From: Strigamia acuminata
Taxonomy: Eukaryota > Arthropoda > Chilopoda > Geophilomorpha > Linotaeniidae
DNA: 64,000 nucleotides
NCBI GenBank assembly: GCA_949358305.1
Contig: OX442314.1
Location: 39,529,211 to 39,593,210 of the forward strand
Reading direction: 5' to 3'
Shown: positions 53,600 to 63,018 of the stretch, piece by piece
Layout: the number at the start of each line of letters is the position of its first letter
Position numbering within the stretch: the first letter of the stretch is position 1
Made by a program: the position numbers and the translations under genes
Notes under the pieces: generated by a model
Told to the model about the DNA's origin: nothing
Databases searched by the model: none
The model's input: the letters and a program-made list of their open reading frames with translations, nothing else

Positions 53600-54027
53600 A
53601 CCAAATTCAAAGGAAAATTCAAGCTGAACTAACACCAACACCATGACAAACCCAACTCATGATTCTACTCCTCAGTGTGGTCTTAGGACTAACAAAGGGA
53701 TTAACACGGCTACGAGGTTTGGTCACAGACTAACACAGAATGGCCACTCCGCCCACCGCCTTTGATGTTTACTGAAGTGATTGTTGCCACACAGCAACTG
53801 CAGCGCGACCAGCGGCGGCGATGGTGATTCCGTAGAAACAAGCAACGAAACAAGCAGGAAATGGCTTCTAATCTTTTGAAGCTTCGATGTGGTTCAAATG
53901 GAGCTAAAAAAATCAACTAATCAATAGTGTGTTTGCTAAACTATATATTTATTTATTTACTGACTAGTAATTTTTATAGATTTCCTTTTCTTATTTTTAA
54001 CATTCCTCATTTTTCCATTAATTTCAG
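53600..54027. other. Spacer upstream of the MADF-BESS exons
   Basis: The block at 53600-53720 resembles 52840-52990 ('caagct(a/g)aac…cgacaaacccaac…cctcagtgtg'). No MADF N-terminal exon was found between it and the acceptor at 54027. Confidence 0.45.
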
Positions 54028-54684
54028 TACAAAGCTGTAAAGATCATTGGAAGTCCATACGAGATAAGTACAGCCGAGAAAGGAAGAAATTGAAGAGGCC
54101 TAGTGGTGATTCTGGAGAATTAATAAGGAAATGGCCATTATATTGTCATCTGAGTTTTTTGGAAAATTATATTTCAACTCGCAGGTAAAATGAGTTGTTC
54201 ATTTAATTGGTGTTTGTAAAAAATTTGATTAATTTGATTAATTTTATTGCTTTTTAGTTCAACAAGTAATGTGAGCATGCATTTATCTGAAACCCAAACA
54301 CCTGTAGGCATACAGGCTAACCAAGAGCTGCCCGACGACACACAAGTGCCTCTTTTGATATCACCAGTCATACAAGTGCCACCACTGCTGTCACCAAGCA
54401 CCTCCGTTATTACTTCCCATTCGTCATCACCTTCGTCAGCAGCAGACCTGCTGGCAAGTTTAACACAACGGAAGAGAAAAAAACCGGTTGAAGTTGATGC
54501 GGAAGAAAGAATGGAAGTGAAAGGGATCATGAATAAAGCACTGAATCTTCTTGAATCGCGACAGTCACGTGATAATTCATTTGCCAATTATTTGTCCCAG
54601 AGGTTGGGAAACCTACCACAGGAGAAACGGCAATATGCTGAGATGCGTTTAATGGAAGTATTGTTCGAAATTGAACGTGAATAA
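54028..54684 (+). CDS. MADF-BESS transcription factor, 3' exons
   Basis: Exon 54028-54184 follows a pyrimidine-rich acceptor (TTTCAG) and encodes CKDHWKSIRDKYSRERKK, then RKWPLYCHLSFLENYIS, the C-terminal helix of a MADF domain, which binds DNA like a trihelix/Myb fold. A 73-bp GT-AG intron leads in frame to exon 54258-54684: a Ser/Pro-rich linker and the final FANYLSQRLGNLPQEKRQYA segment, ending with EVLFEIE, which fits the BESS motif (a protein-interaction motif that follows MADF in Adf-1-type factors). Stop TAA at 54682-54684 overlaps an AATAAA signal. The MADF N-terminus must lie in an upstream exon that is not visible, so the gene is 5' truncated or has a distant first exon. This family is most expanded in insects and other arthropods. 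Confidence 0.8.
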
Positions 54685-54784
54685 TAAATAAATAAATAAT
54701 TGAATACAATGACCTTTTATTCTGAATGAAATGCATGCTTAATGATATAAAAACAAACTTTTTTAAGTGATATTATTGCAGGTT

Positions 54785-55470
54785 CTGCAGTAATCCTCAG
54801 CAACAACAACGTCAACGACACTGCCAAGGTCAACACGATTTGAACCTTACTAGCTCTAGCCGCAAAATATGAAATGCATGTCCACCAAATGGATGTGACG
54901 ACAGCTTATGTACAAGGTGATTTACTAGTACAAGACGAAATATATACGCACCAACCCAAAACATTATCGAAAAAAAGCGAAGAAAACCAAGTTTGTCGAT
55001 TAAGAAAACCACTGTATGGACGATTTAATCCTTATGAGTAAAGACCGAAAGGGAATCGAGAAGATAAAGAAAGAATTACGAAATATATTCAAAATGAAGG
55101 ATTTAGGCAAAATGAAATATTGTTTGGGGATTGAAATCGAACGCTCAACACCAACTGAACTGGAAGTATATCACTGAATCAAAGAAAATACATAAGAGAT
55201 TTGCTGGAAAGATTTAACATGCCGACGCGAAAACAAGCATTACTCCATTGGATGCTAATCAAAAATTAACAAAACAACAATCACCACAAAATGAAAGCGA
55301 ACGAGAAGAAATGTATCGAGAACTAACCGGCGCATTGATTTATTTATCAAATTCAACCAGACCCGATATTTCGTTTGCAGTAAGCACACTGAGCAAATTC
55401 TGCAACGAACCTGGAATCGAACATTGGAAAGCGGCTAAAAGGACGCTTAGAACCGAAAATTACACAGGAT
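54785..55470 (+). pseudogene. copia reverse transcriptase relic
   Basis: Broken frames read LAAKYEMHVHQMDVTTAY, QDEIYTHQPK, then VCRLRKPLYG, KMKDLGKMKYCLGIEI and [20 protein letters not shown]. These are in the order of copia RT, ending in the linker to RNase H, but the catalytic YVDD block is missing and there are several stops. It is not the same copia family as the nest at 7.6-18.8 kb, judging by the sequence around the shared motifs. Confidence 0.85.
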
Positions 55471-55673
55471 CGAATATTGGTGATTGCACCAATAAAAAGG
55501 TGGTAAGGGTGGTGCAGGCCCAATCGCGGGTCAGGGGTCAGGAATTGTTCTCAGTTTGGACCCAGAGTTCCTCTGGTTCCAGCTTGGGACCCCGTTTGTC
55601 ATTCTGTGCTTTGAGTTTGATCTGACAACATCAGTTTTTCGCGTTTTGGTTCGTTTCAACAATTTTTGCTGCA
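55471..55673. other. Presumed 5' leader of the chimera at 55674
   Basis: GT-rich, non-coding sequence ending in 'tttcgttttggttcgtttcaacaatttttgctgca' before the ATG. No LTR boundary was located. Confidence 0.3.
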
Positions 55674-56039
55674 ATGAAGAGAGCATCTGGAGATCGAGAG
55701 GACAACAGGTCGTGGTGGACAATTTGCCCAGTGTGCGTGGGTTTGCAGTGGTTGGTGCTCCCGACCACTCGCGAATTCCCATGCCCCAACTGCCTTAGGA
55801 GAGGAGAAGTCCATACGGCTTTTCCACTTCAGAGGTGGTTCCGAGCCTACCTTACGCCGGCTGGAAGAGACCGAGGTCGCCGCCGACCGTTCGTACCAAA
55901 GATTTTATTTCAAACTTTGTGGAAGCTAAAGATTGGTTGGGATAAGGAAATTTCAGAGGAGATGAAGGTAGAATGGAGAGAGTGGTGTGAACAAATCCCA
56001 CTTCTCAATGAAGTAAAAAATACAAAGAAAATTAATTAA
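55674..56039 (+). CDS. Chimera: zinc-ribbon N-terminus fused to BEL/Pao pol fragment
   Basis: 121 codons starting at a proper ATG. The first half has SWWTICPVC, PCPNCLRRGEVH and PLQRWFRAY, which lines up with WHICPVC, PCGNCLGMGLVH and PRQRWYAR of the array protein, so it shares that N-terminal zinc-ribbon. The second half reads RPFVPKILFQTLWKLKIGWD, then WREWCEQIPLLNEV, which is the conserved linker between RT and protease-like A17 region of BEL/Pao polyproteins. A stop then follows. Either two element pieces were joined by chance, or this is a small expressed fusion. Unlike the array copies, it has an ATG in front of the zinc-ribbon. Confidence 0.55.
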   Translation: MKRASGDREDNRSWWTICPVCVGLQWLVLPTTREFPCPNCLRRGEVHTAFPLQRWFRAYLTPAGRDRGRRRPFVPKILFQTLWKLKIGWDKEISEEMKVEWREWCEQIPLLNEVKNTKKIN

Positions 56040-56300
56040 TTGGGGGAATTCAAATGCTGTAGTGGCCTGATGGTCACTAGGAAGTCCAAAAGGACATTGT
56101 ATCTATTTTTATTACGTTTTATCAACATTATCGTGTGTCAACATATTTAAAAGACTAAAAATTGCGGAAATATACAGAGTCTAAATCAATCACGTTCTTC
56201 TAAAAATATTTAAACATCTCATTGTAATTAAGAAAAGAATAAAAGTTTTGTGTGCTATTTTAATATAAAACTGGTTTCTTTATTCCGAGATTGCACATAA

Positions 56301-56591
56301 TTGCCTAATATGGAGTCACCAAAATTAGAGTTCTTGTTTTACGATGAATCACTTGGAGCCAGCTGCCTAGATGTCATAGCAACCAGCCCTGGATGGTGCA
56401 CAGGATGTGCATCCTGCTCCCCGGATAGGAGCTGTGAAGCAATCCACCTTGCTTATAAGGAGATATGTGGCAATCCAAAAGTTAGGATGCTGGAAGAATT
56501 CCCAGCAAAACACCAGTTCAAGTCTCTTTTCCAAACATGTCAGTCCTGTCAAATATTGCTCCAGTGTTCAACAAACCAAGTAATCATTTGA
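56301..56591 (+). CDS. Cys-rich unrecognised ORF
   Basis: 96 codons with many Cys (WCTGCASCSPDRSC, then CQSCQILLQC). The Cys spacing CTGC…CSPDRSC…CQSCQ could bind zinc, but no known family comes to mind. Part of the DNA (56395-56417) recurs at 21690-21712. It might be an exon of a repeat-derived gene. Confidence 0.25.
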   Translation: MPNMESPKLEFLFYDESLGASCLDVIATSPGWCTGCASCSPDRSCEAIHLAYKEICGNPKVRMLEEFPAKHQFKSLFQTCQSCQILLQCSTNQVII

Positions 56592-56599
56592 TCTAAGAT

Positions 56600-57240
56600 T
56601 TATGTTACCAAAAGTATTTGGATTCACCTTGCTGTTCAGGTTAAAGCAGCTAGGTATTTGTCTTGCCAAAAGGGATTCTTTGGCTAGATTTATCTTGCTC
56701 AAACAGCCAGTTTGAGTTGAGAATTTATTTGAGAAGTAGGACGCCATCTTGATTGTATCAAGAAGGGAGTTTATCTTTGCACTCAGAGCAAGGGAGTTTT
56801 AGCCTTGTACTTTAACAAGCGGGCGCCTCCTTGAGCGTTTAATCAAGAAGAGTTTTGGCTCTTAGTATACCGTGTTTCACGGGCACTCTGAGTTGAATCT
56901 GCTGTGTGAAGACGTACGAGAGACGGACGACATCGCCGCAGCCTACGGAACCGTTACGGGACCCGAATTGCGAGACGCCGCCCGAGACGAACCACGACGA
57001 CCAGCCGCCACGGAATTTCTCAAGCCCGAGGAATTACCCAAACAGCCAGCCGTCGAGGAGGAGTTTAGCAGAAGACGTGAGTAAAGTTGGCCAGTGCGAA
57101 AGCACACGCTCTCCGAATATCTCGGACTTTATTCTCGCCATTTGCGAGTCGTTTTGTTGCCGTTTGCAACAATAAAGGAGCGATAACGAAGTCACGACGT
57201 TGCCAAGCCAGTCACGTCGCGGAGAAGCATTATTATCATT
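56600..57240. other. Possible LTR or untranslated region
   Basis: A GC-rich block (56870-57080) with a 70-codon open frame without known motifs, followed by AATAAA at 57171 and 'gcgataacgaagtcacgacg'. This is reminiscent of an LTR with its polyadenylation signal, but no second copy is present to confirm it. Confidence 0.25.
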
Positions 57241-58040
57241 TCCATTATTACTAACATTGTTTTATTTCAAGTAGTATTATATAAAGTGAGAATTATTTGT
57301 ATAATTAACCCAGATTTCCCACGAATAAAACTAATTATTCATTTTAAGCAAACAAGTGTATTTTATTAACGAGATTAGTTTTGGAAAGGAATATTAATAT
57401 TTATATTAATATTTCTTCCTTTTTAGCATTTATTTGTGAGAATAGTTTGATAAGACCCGTCGTGGCAACCGTTGTGAACCATATTTTGTTGTGGTAACAT
57501 TTGAGGTCACAACAATGCAATAAGACACCTTCACCTCTTCTGCGATGCAAGCCCTCGAGCATATGGCGTGGTGGCATGTTTTTCGTCAAAAACACTGTTT
57601 TTGCACTGTTGTGCATGCGTTTTTCGGTGATTTTTCGAGAAAATCACTCCGTGTTTTTTACACGAGGTTGCGTGACCAGCCGCAACAGATTCAGCAAACT
57701 TTTCGCCTTCTTTTGTAATTCACTTTGTTAGTTATAAGATAGTATTCAAGTTTTTGGTGGGTCATTTAGCATCCTTGGCGCCCTTCGTCCGAATCCGGGC
57801 AAGCGTCATTGTATTCTCTGCCGTCGCTTGTCGTGGCAAGCAAGGTGTCCCGCGGCTGCCAGGCAGTCGGTCGGAACCTTGTAGACGAGGCGGCAGAGGT
57901 TTTTGGACTGCTTCAGAAGCAGTTGCTTGATATCCGCTTCAAACAACGCGGGAAAGTGTTGTGCAGTGCATCGATTTTGTGCTACAAGGACAGTGTTGTG
58001 CAATGTGCATCGAATTTTTGTGCTGCTGTATCGTTCCCTG
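57241..58040. other. Non-coding stretch upstream of a copia-gag start
   Basis: AT-rich, then from 57780 a block with TTGGCGCCC, which resembles a primer-site motif. A conventional gene is not visible. The phrase 'gttgtgcagtgcatcgattttgtgc' is imperfectly repeated ('gttgtgcaatgtgcatcgaattttgtgc'). Confidence 0.3.
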
Positions 58041-58083
58041 AGTCGTGGTTTTTGTGCGTTGTGTTAAGTCTTCGGGCGTCACA

Positions 58084-58190
58084 ATGCAAAAATCAACGGA
58101 TTCGACCAGCGGCAAGGTGCCCATATTATCTGTCGGGAACTATGAGTCTTGGCAGCATAGTATGCGCATGCTACTCAAGGCAGAAGGCCA
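58084..58190 (+). pseudogene. copia gag N-terminus fragment
   Basis: MQKSTDSTSGKVPILSVGNY, then ESWQHSMRMLLKAEG: the start of a copia Gag, where the (N/S)Y..W…M...L pattern of DUF4219 is diagnostic. It runs within about 60 bp into a BEL/Pao LTR end, so the rest of the gag was lost. Confidence 0.65.
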
Positions 58191-58243
58191 AACCAGACTT
58201 GAGGAGAACAAGTCTTTACCACACTTCATAATCAGAATCAAAA

Positions 58244-58262
58244 TTTGGTGCCGAAACCCGGG
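58244..58262 (+). other. BEL/Pao primer-binding site
   Basis: TTTGGTGCCGAAACCCGG is the typical sequence at the inner edge of the 5' LTR of BEL/Pao elements, where the tRNA primer anneals. Gag begins about 90 bp downstream at 58351, the usual layout. Confidence 0.7.
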
Positions 58263-58350
58263 ACATTTGTGGTACTCAAACAAGACTAAACAGATTCAAG
58301 ATAGCGAACTTGGCAAAGGTTAAAAACTAACGACTGTAGCTCGCACGGCC

Positions 58351-59010
58351 ATGACGAAATGGATTAATTCCATTAATGATGCATTCGCAGCAGAAAAACC
58401 ACCAGATACAGATGAACTGACTCGTTTAAAAACACAACTCCAAGACAAACATGATGTGCTGACGAAATTAGATGATGCCGTAATGAATTTATTAGAAGAC
58501 CTGGAAGAATTGGAAGAAGAAGCAACCACTACAGAAGATTACAATGAAAAATTCGTTGATACACGTGTTAAATTAGAAAACGCCTGGAAGAAACTGCATG
58601 CCCCACCTAAAACGGTGACAAAACAACATGTTCCTCACAATATTTTTGACAATTGGGAAGAACTTATGGGGCTAGCATATCAGCTTCCAGCGACACCTAC
58701 ACCAAACCCTGAGTTGCCACCAACTCCAGCACAGTGGGTAGAGCATGGGCCGACATATGCAGACCTTCACTATGCGTTTAATTACGTCCTAACAGACAGG
58801 AATGCACAGAATGAAGAAAAGGAAAACCTCCAGAGTCAAGTAAGGATTTTTGCAAGATCATATTCGCGATTTGGAGATGTTAGTAGACAAACAGCAACAT
58901 TTGCTACATGGTCTGCTCCCACCAGTGCAAATTCCAGCAATACAGACAGTGCAAGCAGCATCACAGGCAGCAATTTTTCAGCTGCAATGGAGACCCTCGC
59001 TACATGTTAA
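58351..59010 (+). CDS. Chimera: BEL/Pao gag start fused to RING-family segment
   Basis: 219 codons. Residues 1-100 are a BEL/Pao-type Gag N-terminus, a coiled coil (DELTRLKTQLQDKHDVLTKL, then LLEDLEELEEEA) that normally precedes a DUF1759 region. At about residue 105 it switches in frame to ELMGLAYQLPATP, then GPTYADLHYAFNYVLTDRNAQ and a NLQSQVRIFARSYSR end, which is nearly identical to 37324-37560 (RING family). It ends after a Ser/Thr-rich tail. The RING finger is absent. This shows the RING-family segment was captured by, or inserted into, a BEL element, or that its gene copies by such an element's machinery. Confidence 0.6.
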   Translation: MTKWINSINDAFAAEKPPDTDELTRLKTQLQDKHDVLTKLDDAVMNLLEDLEELEEEATTTEDYNEKFVDTRVKLENAWKKLHAPPKTVTKQHVPHNIFDNWEELMGLAYQLPATPTPNPELPPTPAQWVEHGPTYADLHYAFNYVLTDRNAQNEEKENLQSQVRIFARSYSRFGDVSRQTATFATWSAPTSANSSNTDSASSITGSNFSAAMETLATC

Positions 59011-59379
59011 ATGATTTTTTTGATAATAAAGCGGAGTTTCACGTTTAATTCGAATTTATCAGCAACAGATTTTAATCAGATAAGTATAAAATTCGTCTAA
59101 ATAAGATAACCTAAATTAAAAACCCTAACTTTTTTGGAGCGTTTTGTTGCTGTTTGCCTCTAGCTGTAGGTTCGACCACAGGTGGGTTCTTGTCAAATTG
59201 TCCTTTCCACTCAGCGATTACCGACAGCTCGGCGCATGGCGCCGAGTAAGAAGGGCGAGGTTTACACAACGGGGCACGCTGACAGTTTGCACACGTGCTT
59301 CGTCGTGGGGCATTTCTTGCTCTATCTTTATGGTTTATTGTGTCTGTATGTTTATTTGTTTGTTTCCGTGGTAAGCAAC

Positions 59380-59935
59380 ATGCTGGTAATTAGCATTCCG
59401 ATAAAAGATACATGCATTACAAACGACAAATCAGAAATTATTATTATTGATGAAGATACGAGCCAAGCAAAGGTTGAGGAAATGACAAAAAATTTAAAAA
59501 ATAAAATAAAATTATCATAAAATATAACTGAAGCACAGTGTATACCAGGAGTTCAATTGGATGACGAAGTTATAAATTTTGCTCAGGAGTTAATGAAGAA
59601 ACAAGAAAATTGTAATAGCTTGCAGGACACACTGAAAGGACAAATTCTTTCATTTGACGTAAATGGAAGCTGTGTTCACATTCTTCACAATGGCTCAAAT
59701 CACTGGTTGACGATCAAAGTATTAACCGAATCAGAAACTGAAATTTATGACTCACTTGGGATGCCACTGACACCTGCGCTGCAAAGCAAATATCTGCTAT
59801 CAGACAGAACGTCACAACATCAAAAATCATATTTGCGTACAAGCAAGTGCAAAAACGTCCTTTGTCAAATGACTGTGGTGTTATTGGTATTATATTTGCT
59901 CTGGCGGTATTTTTTCAGGTCACAATACCGCGGTA
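59380..59935 (+). pseudogene. C48-type (Ulp1-like) protease, frameshifted
   Basis: A frame from 59557 reads LKGQILSFDVNGSCVHILHN, then NHWLTIKVLTESE and IYDSLGMPL. The NHW and YDS parts match the catalytic His region and the Asp region of C48-type cysteine proteases. The last catalytic part, VQKRPLSNDCGVIGI, with the Gln and Cys of Q….DCG, lies in the next frame, after a single-base-type shift near 59830. This family occurs in many animal genomes, often in mobile elements. The upstream block (59380-59520) with ITNDKSEIIIIDED may belong to it. Broken as it stands. Confidence 0.6.
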
Positions 59936-61130
59936 TCAGCCAAAATACCGCAAAACGATACACCGTAATACCGCTACTACCGGACAATACAACAAATATC
60001 TCAAATACCGCATAAATACTGTGATTATTGCGAATACTGCAATTGCCGCGAATATCGCACAAATACCAAATAACACATGAACAAATGTTTTTAATTTTTC
60101 ATAAATGTTTATAGAACATGAAAGATTGAAAGAAACGATTTTTTGTGTAATTTGTTTTAGCCGGTTGCTAACTCATGCTCGCCAACCCCTAACACACGCT
60201 CGCCAACCTCCAACGCGCTCGCCGGCTGTATTCAGATAATTTCGAAAGATGAAGCAACAAACCCCGACAAATATGTAATTGCATATCAGACTCGTAATTA
60301 GACCTTCGTTATTATCATTTAACCATTATAACCAGTTATAATTTTATTTTTGTTTGTTTGACGCGTGTTAAGTTTAGACCCATTTTTTTTATCTCGTTGA
60401 TTTAGCTAGAATTATTAGCCTGGAATATGACATTTTTATGGGAAAATTGCCCAAATTAGTTAGTTAGTTAATTCAGACAAACAATCATTTCAGATTAGAT
60501 AGAAATTATTATCATTTCATTTGAGACAATTATTTTCGTGTGTTTAACTATTATTGACTTTGAATACTAGTAATTTGCAAACCATTTTGTTTACATTGAA
60601 TAATCTTTTTATTTGCTTTGACTAACAATTTTGTTTATGTGTTTAATTTTGCTATGAACACGTATTTTTCAGTTTGCATAAAATCAGCTGGTCAGCTAGC
60701 CTGAGGCTTTAGGTATGCTTGAGAAAAGAATGGTCTTTCGCACCAACTCAGCGTCAAGAGCATGCAAGGGCACCGGCTGGAGCTCCACCTCCTCCCGCCT
60801 CTAAAGCGACCGCCACCGTATCTCTTAGTGCCTTGAGAAAGGCACAGGACTCACAGAGTAGTGCCCTGCCAAAAAGAATATCTGGCATCGACTGAAGTCA
60901 AGTCCGACGGCCTGCGCCAATGGATTTTGTAGATTTATCTAAAAAGGAAGGAAATGTGGTGACCCTGAAGTGTTTTTTGTTTATTTAATAAATAAATTTG
61001 CCACCACTTCAGAAATTGTGTATTTTTATTTTATTTTGGTTTAGTTGTGTGTAAGTAAATTTAAAAACTTAGACCTAAAATAAATCTGTTTTATTTGTTT
61101 TTACCGTTATAATTTTATTTCAGAGATATG
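59936..61130. other. Spacer with microsatellite-like ATACCG repeats
   Basis: From 59920 to 60070 'ataccgc'/'aaatacc' words recur many times (cryptic satellite). At 60170-60230 'ctcgccaac' is repeated three times. The rest is AT-rich, and no gene is recognised. Confidence 0.5.
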
Positions 61131-61290
61131 AAACGATTTGGAGGTCCGCAATTCATGAAACAGAATGTCGACTAATCGGACGACGTCCGACGGACGTTTT
61201 ACCGTTATAATTTTATTTCAGAGATATGAAACGATTTGGGGGTCCTCAATTTATGAAACAGAATGTCGACTAATCGGCCGTCGTCCGTCG
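61119..61290. repeat. Direct duplication with splice-acceptor-like sequence
   Basis: 'ttataattttatttcagagatatgaaacgatttgg' and the following 'aacagaatgtcgactaatcgg' occur at 61108-61180 and 61206-61280, offset by 98 bp. Each ends in a GTCGTCCGTCGG-type word (61187-61196 and 61280-61291). Each has an acceptor-like TTTATTTCAG. Confidence 0.8.
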
Positions 61291-61291
61291 G

Positions 61292-61777
61292 TTTTCACGG
61301 ATTTCACCCCGAAAGGGCTCATCACGCCCAGTTTGGCCGGGTTCGCCCTGCAAGCGGTGCGCACGTACAAACCGGCCAGACGGGTCGTGGTGAGCGCTCC
61401 GCCAGGCGATTACATGGAGATAGTAGAACCCCCGCGCGGCGATGAGCCCGACGCGGAGCGAGGGCAGTGCGGGCAGACGTTTTGCTGGCTGGGATGCGTG
61501 TGTAAGAGTATTTTTGGTCAGAAGCGGAGGAGACCGCACTGCGGTAAGGTGGGTTGCATGTTCGTTTGTGTCTGCAACTTAGCGACATCGACCGGCATGA
61601 CGCGCAAGCTCCTGACGCCAATCCTCACCGACGACGGACCCGTGAAGCGACGACGCGTCACGAAGCCCCCCGCACGGCTGATGGGCGGCGAATTTGTGTA
61701 CGAGGGGTTGCTGCTCAAAATGCACGACGGACGACGGCCATTTGGCCGTCGTCCGTCGGACGTCGCGAAAATCGACC
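61292..61777 (+). pseudogene. GC-rich segment with MGA-type Cys motif
   Basis: A GC-rich island in AT-rich DNA, open in one frame (61165-61845). It encodes CGQTFCWLGCVCKSI, then HCGKVGCMFVCVC. The C-x4-C-x-LGC-x-C…HC-x3-C-x-F-x-C-x-C order resembles the Cys-rich (DUF4801) motif of MGA, a MAX-binding T-box protein. I recall this motif from the family and did not compare sequences. The segment is bordered by ATCGGCCGTCGTCCGTC words (61275-61291 and 61779-61795), which look like repeat ends. It lies directly upstream of the Mutator-like transposase in the same orientation. Confidence 0.4.
61725..61758. repeat. Perfect 16-bp inverted repeat
   Basis: CGACGGACGACGGCCA is followed by TT and then its exact reverse complement. 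The arms are GC-rich and match the terminal words of the surrounding segment, so they may be fused element ends. It would form a stable hairpin. Confidence 0.9.
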
Positions 61778-61849
61778 AATCGGCCGTCGTCCGTCAAAAA
61801 TGTGCGATATGCAATTCGGCGGGCAACTCAAATTTCGCAATGTGAAATT

Positions 61850-62760
61850 TTTTCTCTTATGGAACTTTGGAAACAAGATTTTGGAGAGGCCATTCTTCAC
61901 TTTGAATTAATATCTACTACAATCGTCATCTTTGGAAATCCTTCGATTAAAACGCTTGCCAACCGAGTATTGAAAAGAAGCCAAAAAAATCACGACATTG
62001 AACAGGTTATTTCCTACGATACGACTTTTAACTGTACCGATGCGTATGTTAGTGTACTAGTCGTTAAAAATATTGAACTAATTGGCGATCCCATTTTTCC
62101 CTGTTTATTTATGTACCACGAGACAAAGACAACATTGGTTCACGAGGTTTTTTGGAGAATAGCAAATAGATGCTTGGGCTTATCGTCTTACCAATCCATT
62201 CCGATTATGACTGACCGAGAAATTGCCATCACTAACTCGTTTATGTCAGTCATTGGAACTGATAATTTGATTTTTTGTCAGAATCACATTTTAACAAATA
62301 TCAAAACTTGGCTTGCACAATTCCATGCGAAATCCACTGATTATACTGTGTATGTTAATCACGTTGAAATGCTTTTAGACTGCGAAACGATTGACACATT
62401 TGAAATAACGTACACTCGCCTTAATTGTGTTTGGACGGAAAGCTTTAAAACGTATTTCGATAGCAACATAAAGAGCGACATTATTTCACATTCAGCCAAA
62501 TTGTTCACACAAAAATTTTCCACATTCACATCGAAATTACCGACCAATAATTCAAGTGAAAGCATGAATAGTGTGATCAAAGAAGTAATAGACTGGAACG
62601 AAATACCACTATAGATTCTCTATTTATTGCATTATTCCAAATGCAAAAAAATTATATTTCCGAATTTAATAGAGCCATCAGAGGACTTGGAAACTATCGC
62701 AAAAAAGCAAACGTGTGGGCTAAAAAAAATTCAAGTAATTCCCTTAATTGGTAACATGAA
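61850..62760 (+). pseudogene. Mutator-like transposase (DDE, MULE type)
   Basis: The frame carries YDTTFNCTDAYVSVLVV (first catalytic D), PIFPCLFMYHETK, then IPIMTDREIAITN (second D) and CQNHILTNIKTWL, the C2H-like motif typical of MULE transposases. NNSSESMNSVIKE follows, with the third acidic residue in the E of SE..N..K. A stop at 62612 and continuation FQMQKNYISEFNRAIRGLGN in another frame reveal a small frameshift. The set of motifs (YDTTF, TDRE, CQNH) is most like animal MULEs. No terminal inverted repeats were confirmed in the window. Confidence 0.8.
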
Positions 62761-63018
62761 CATCCGTACGCTTAATGAAATCATTAGTGATATAAAAAAT
62801 AGCACCGAAGACCCCATAACGGCTATCAAACGTGATCCAATGCGCCGTGAATATTTAGCTCGTTTAATTATCGAACATAATTTGATTCGCTTTGTAAATG
62901 AAATAAACTCGATTTTGATCATTCCCCCATTCAATCAGTTGCTGTAGTTTTAGTTAATGACAAGTTTACGTGTCAATAATGTGTTTCGAAAGTAATTTGT
63001 TATCATATCACAGCGGCA

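Noticed and set aside
61694-61850. Transposase start at 61694
   Set aside because: The first 50 codons of that frame cross the hairpin and the border of the captured segment. MULE-like sequence begins only near 61850.
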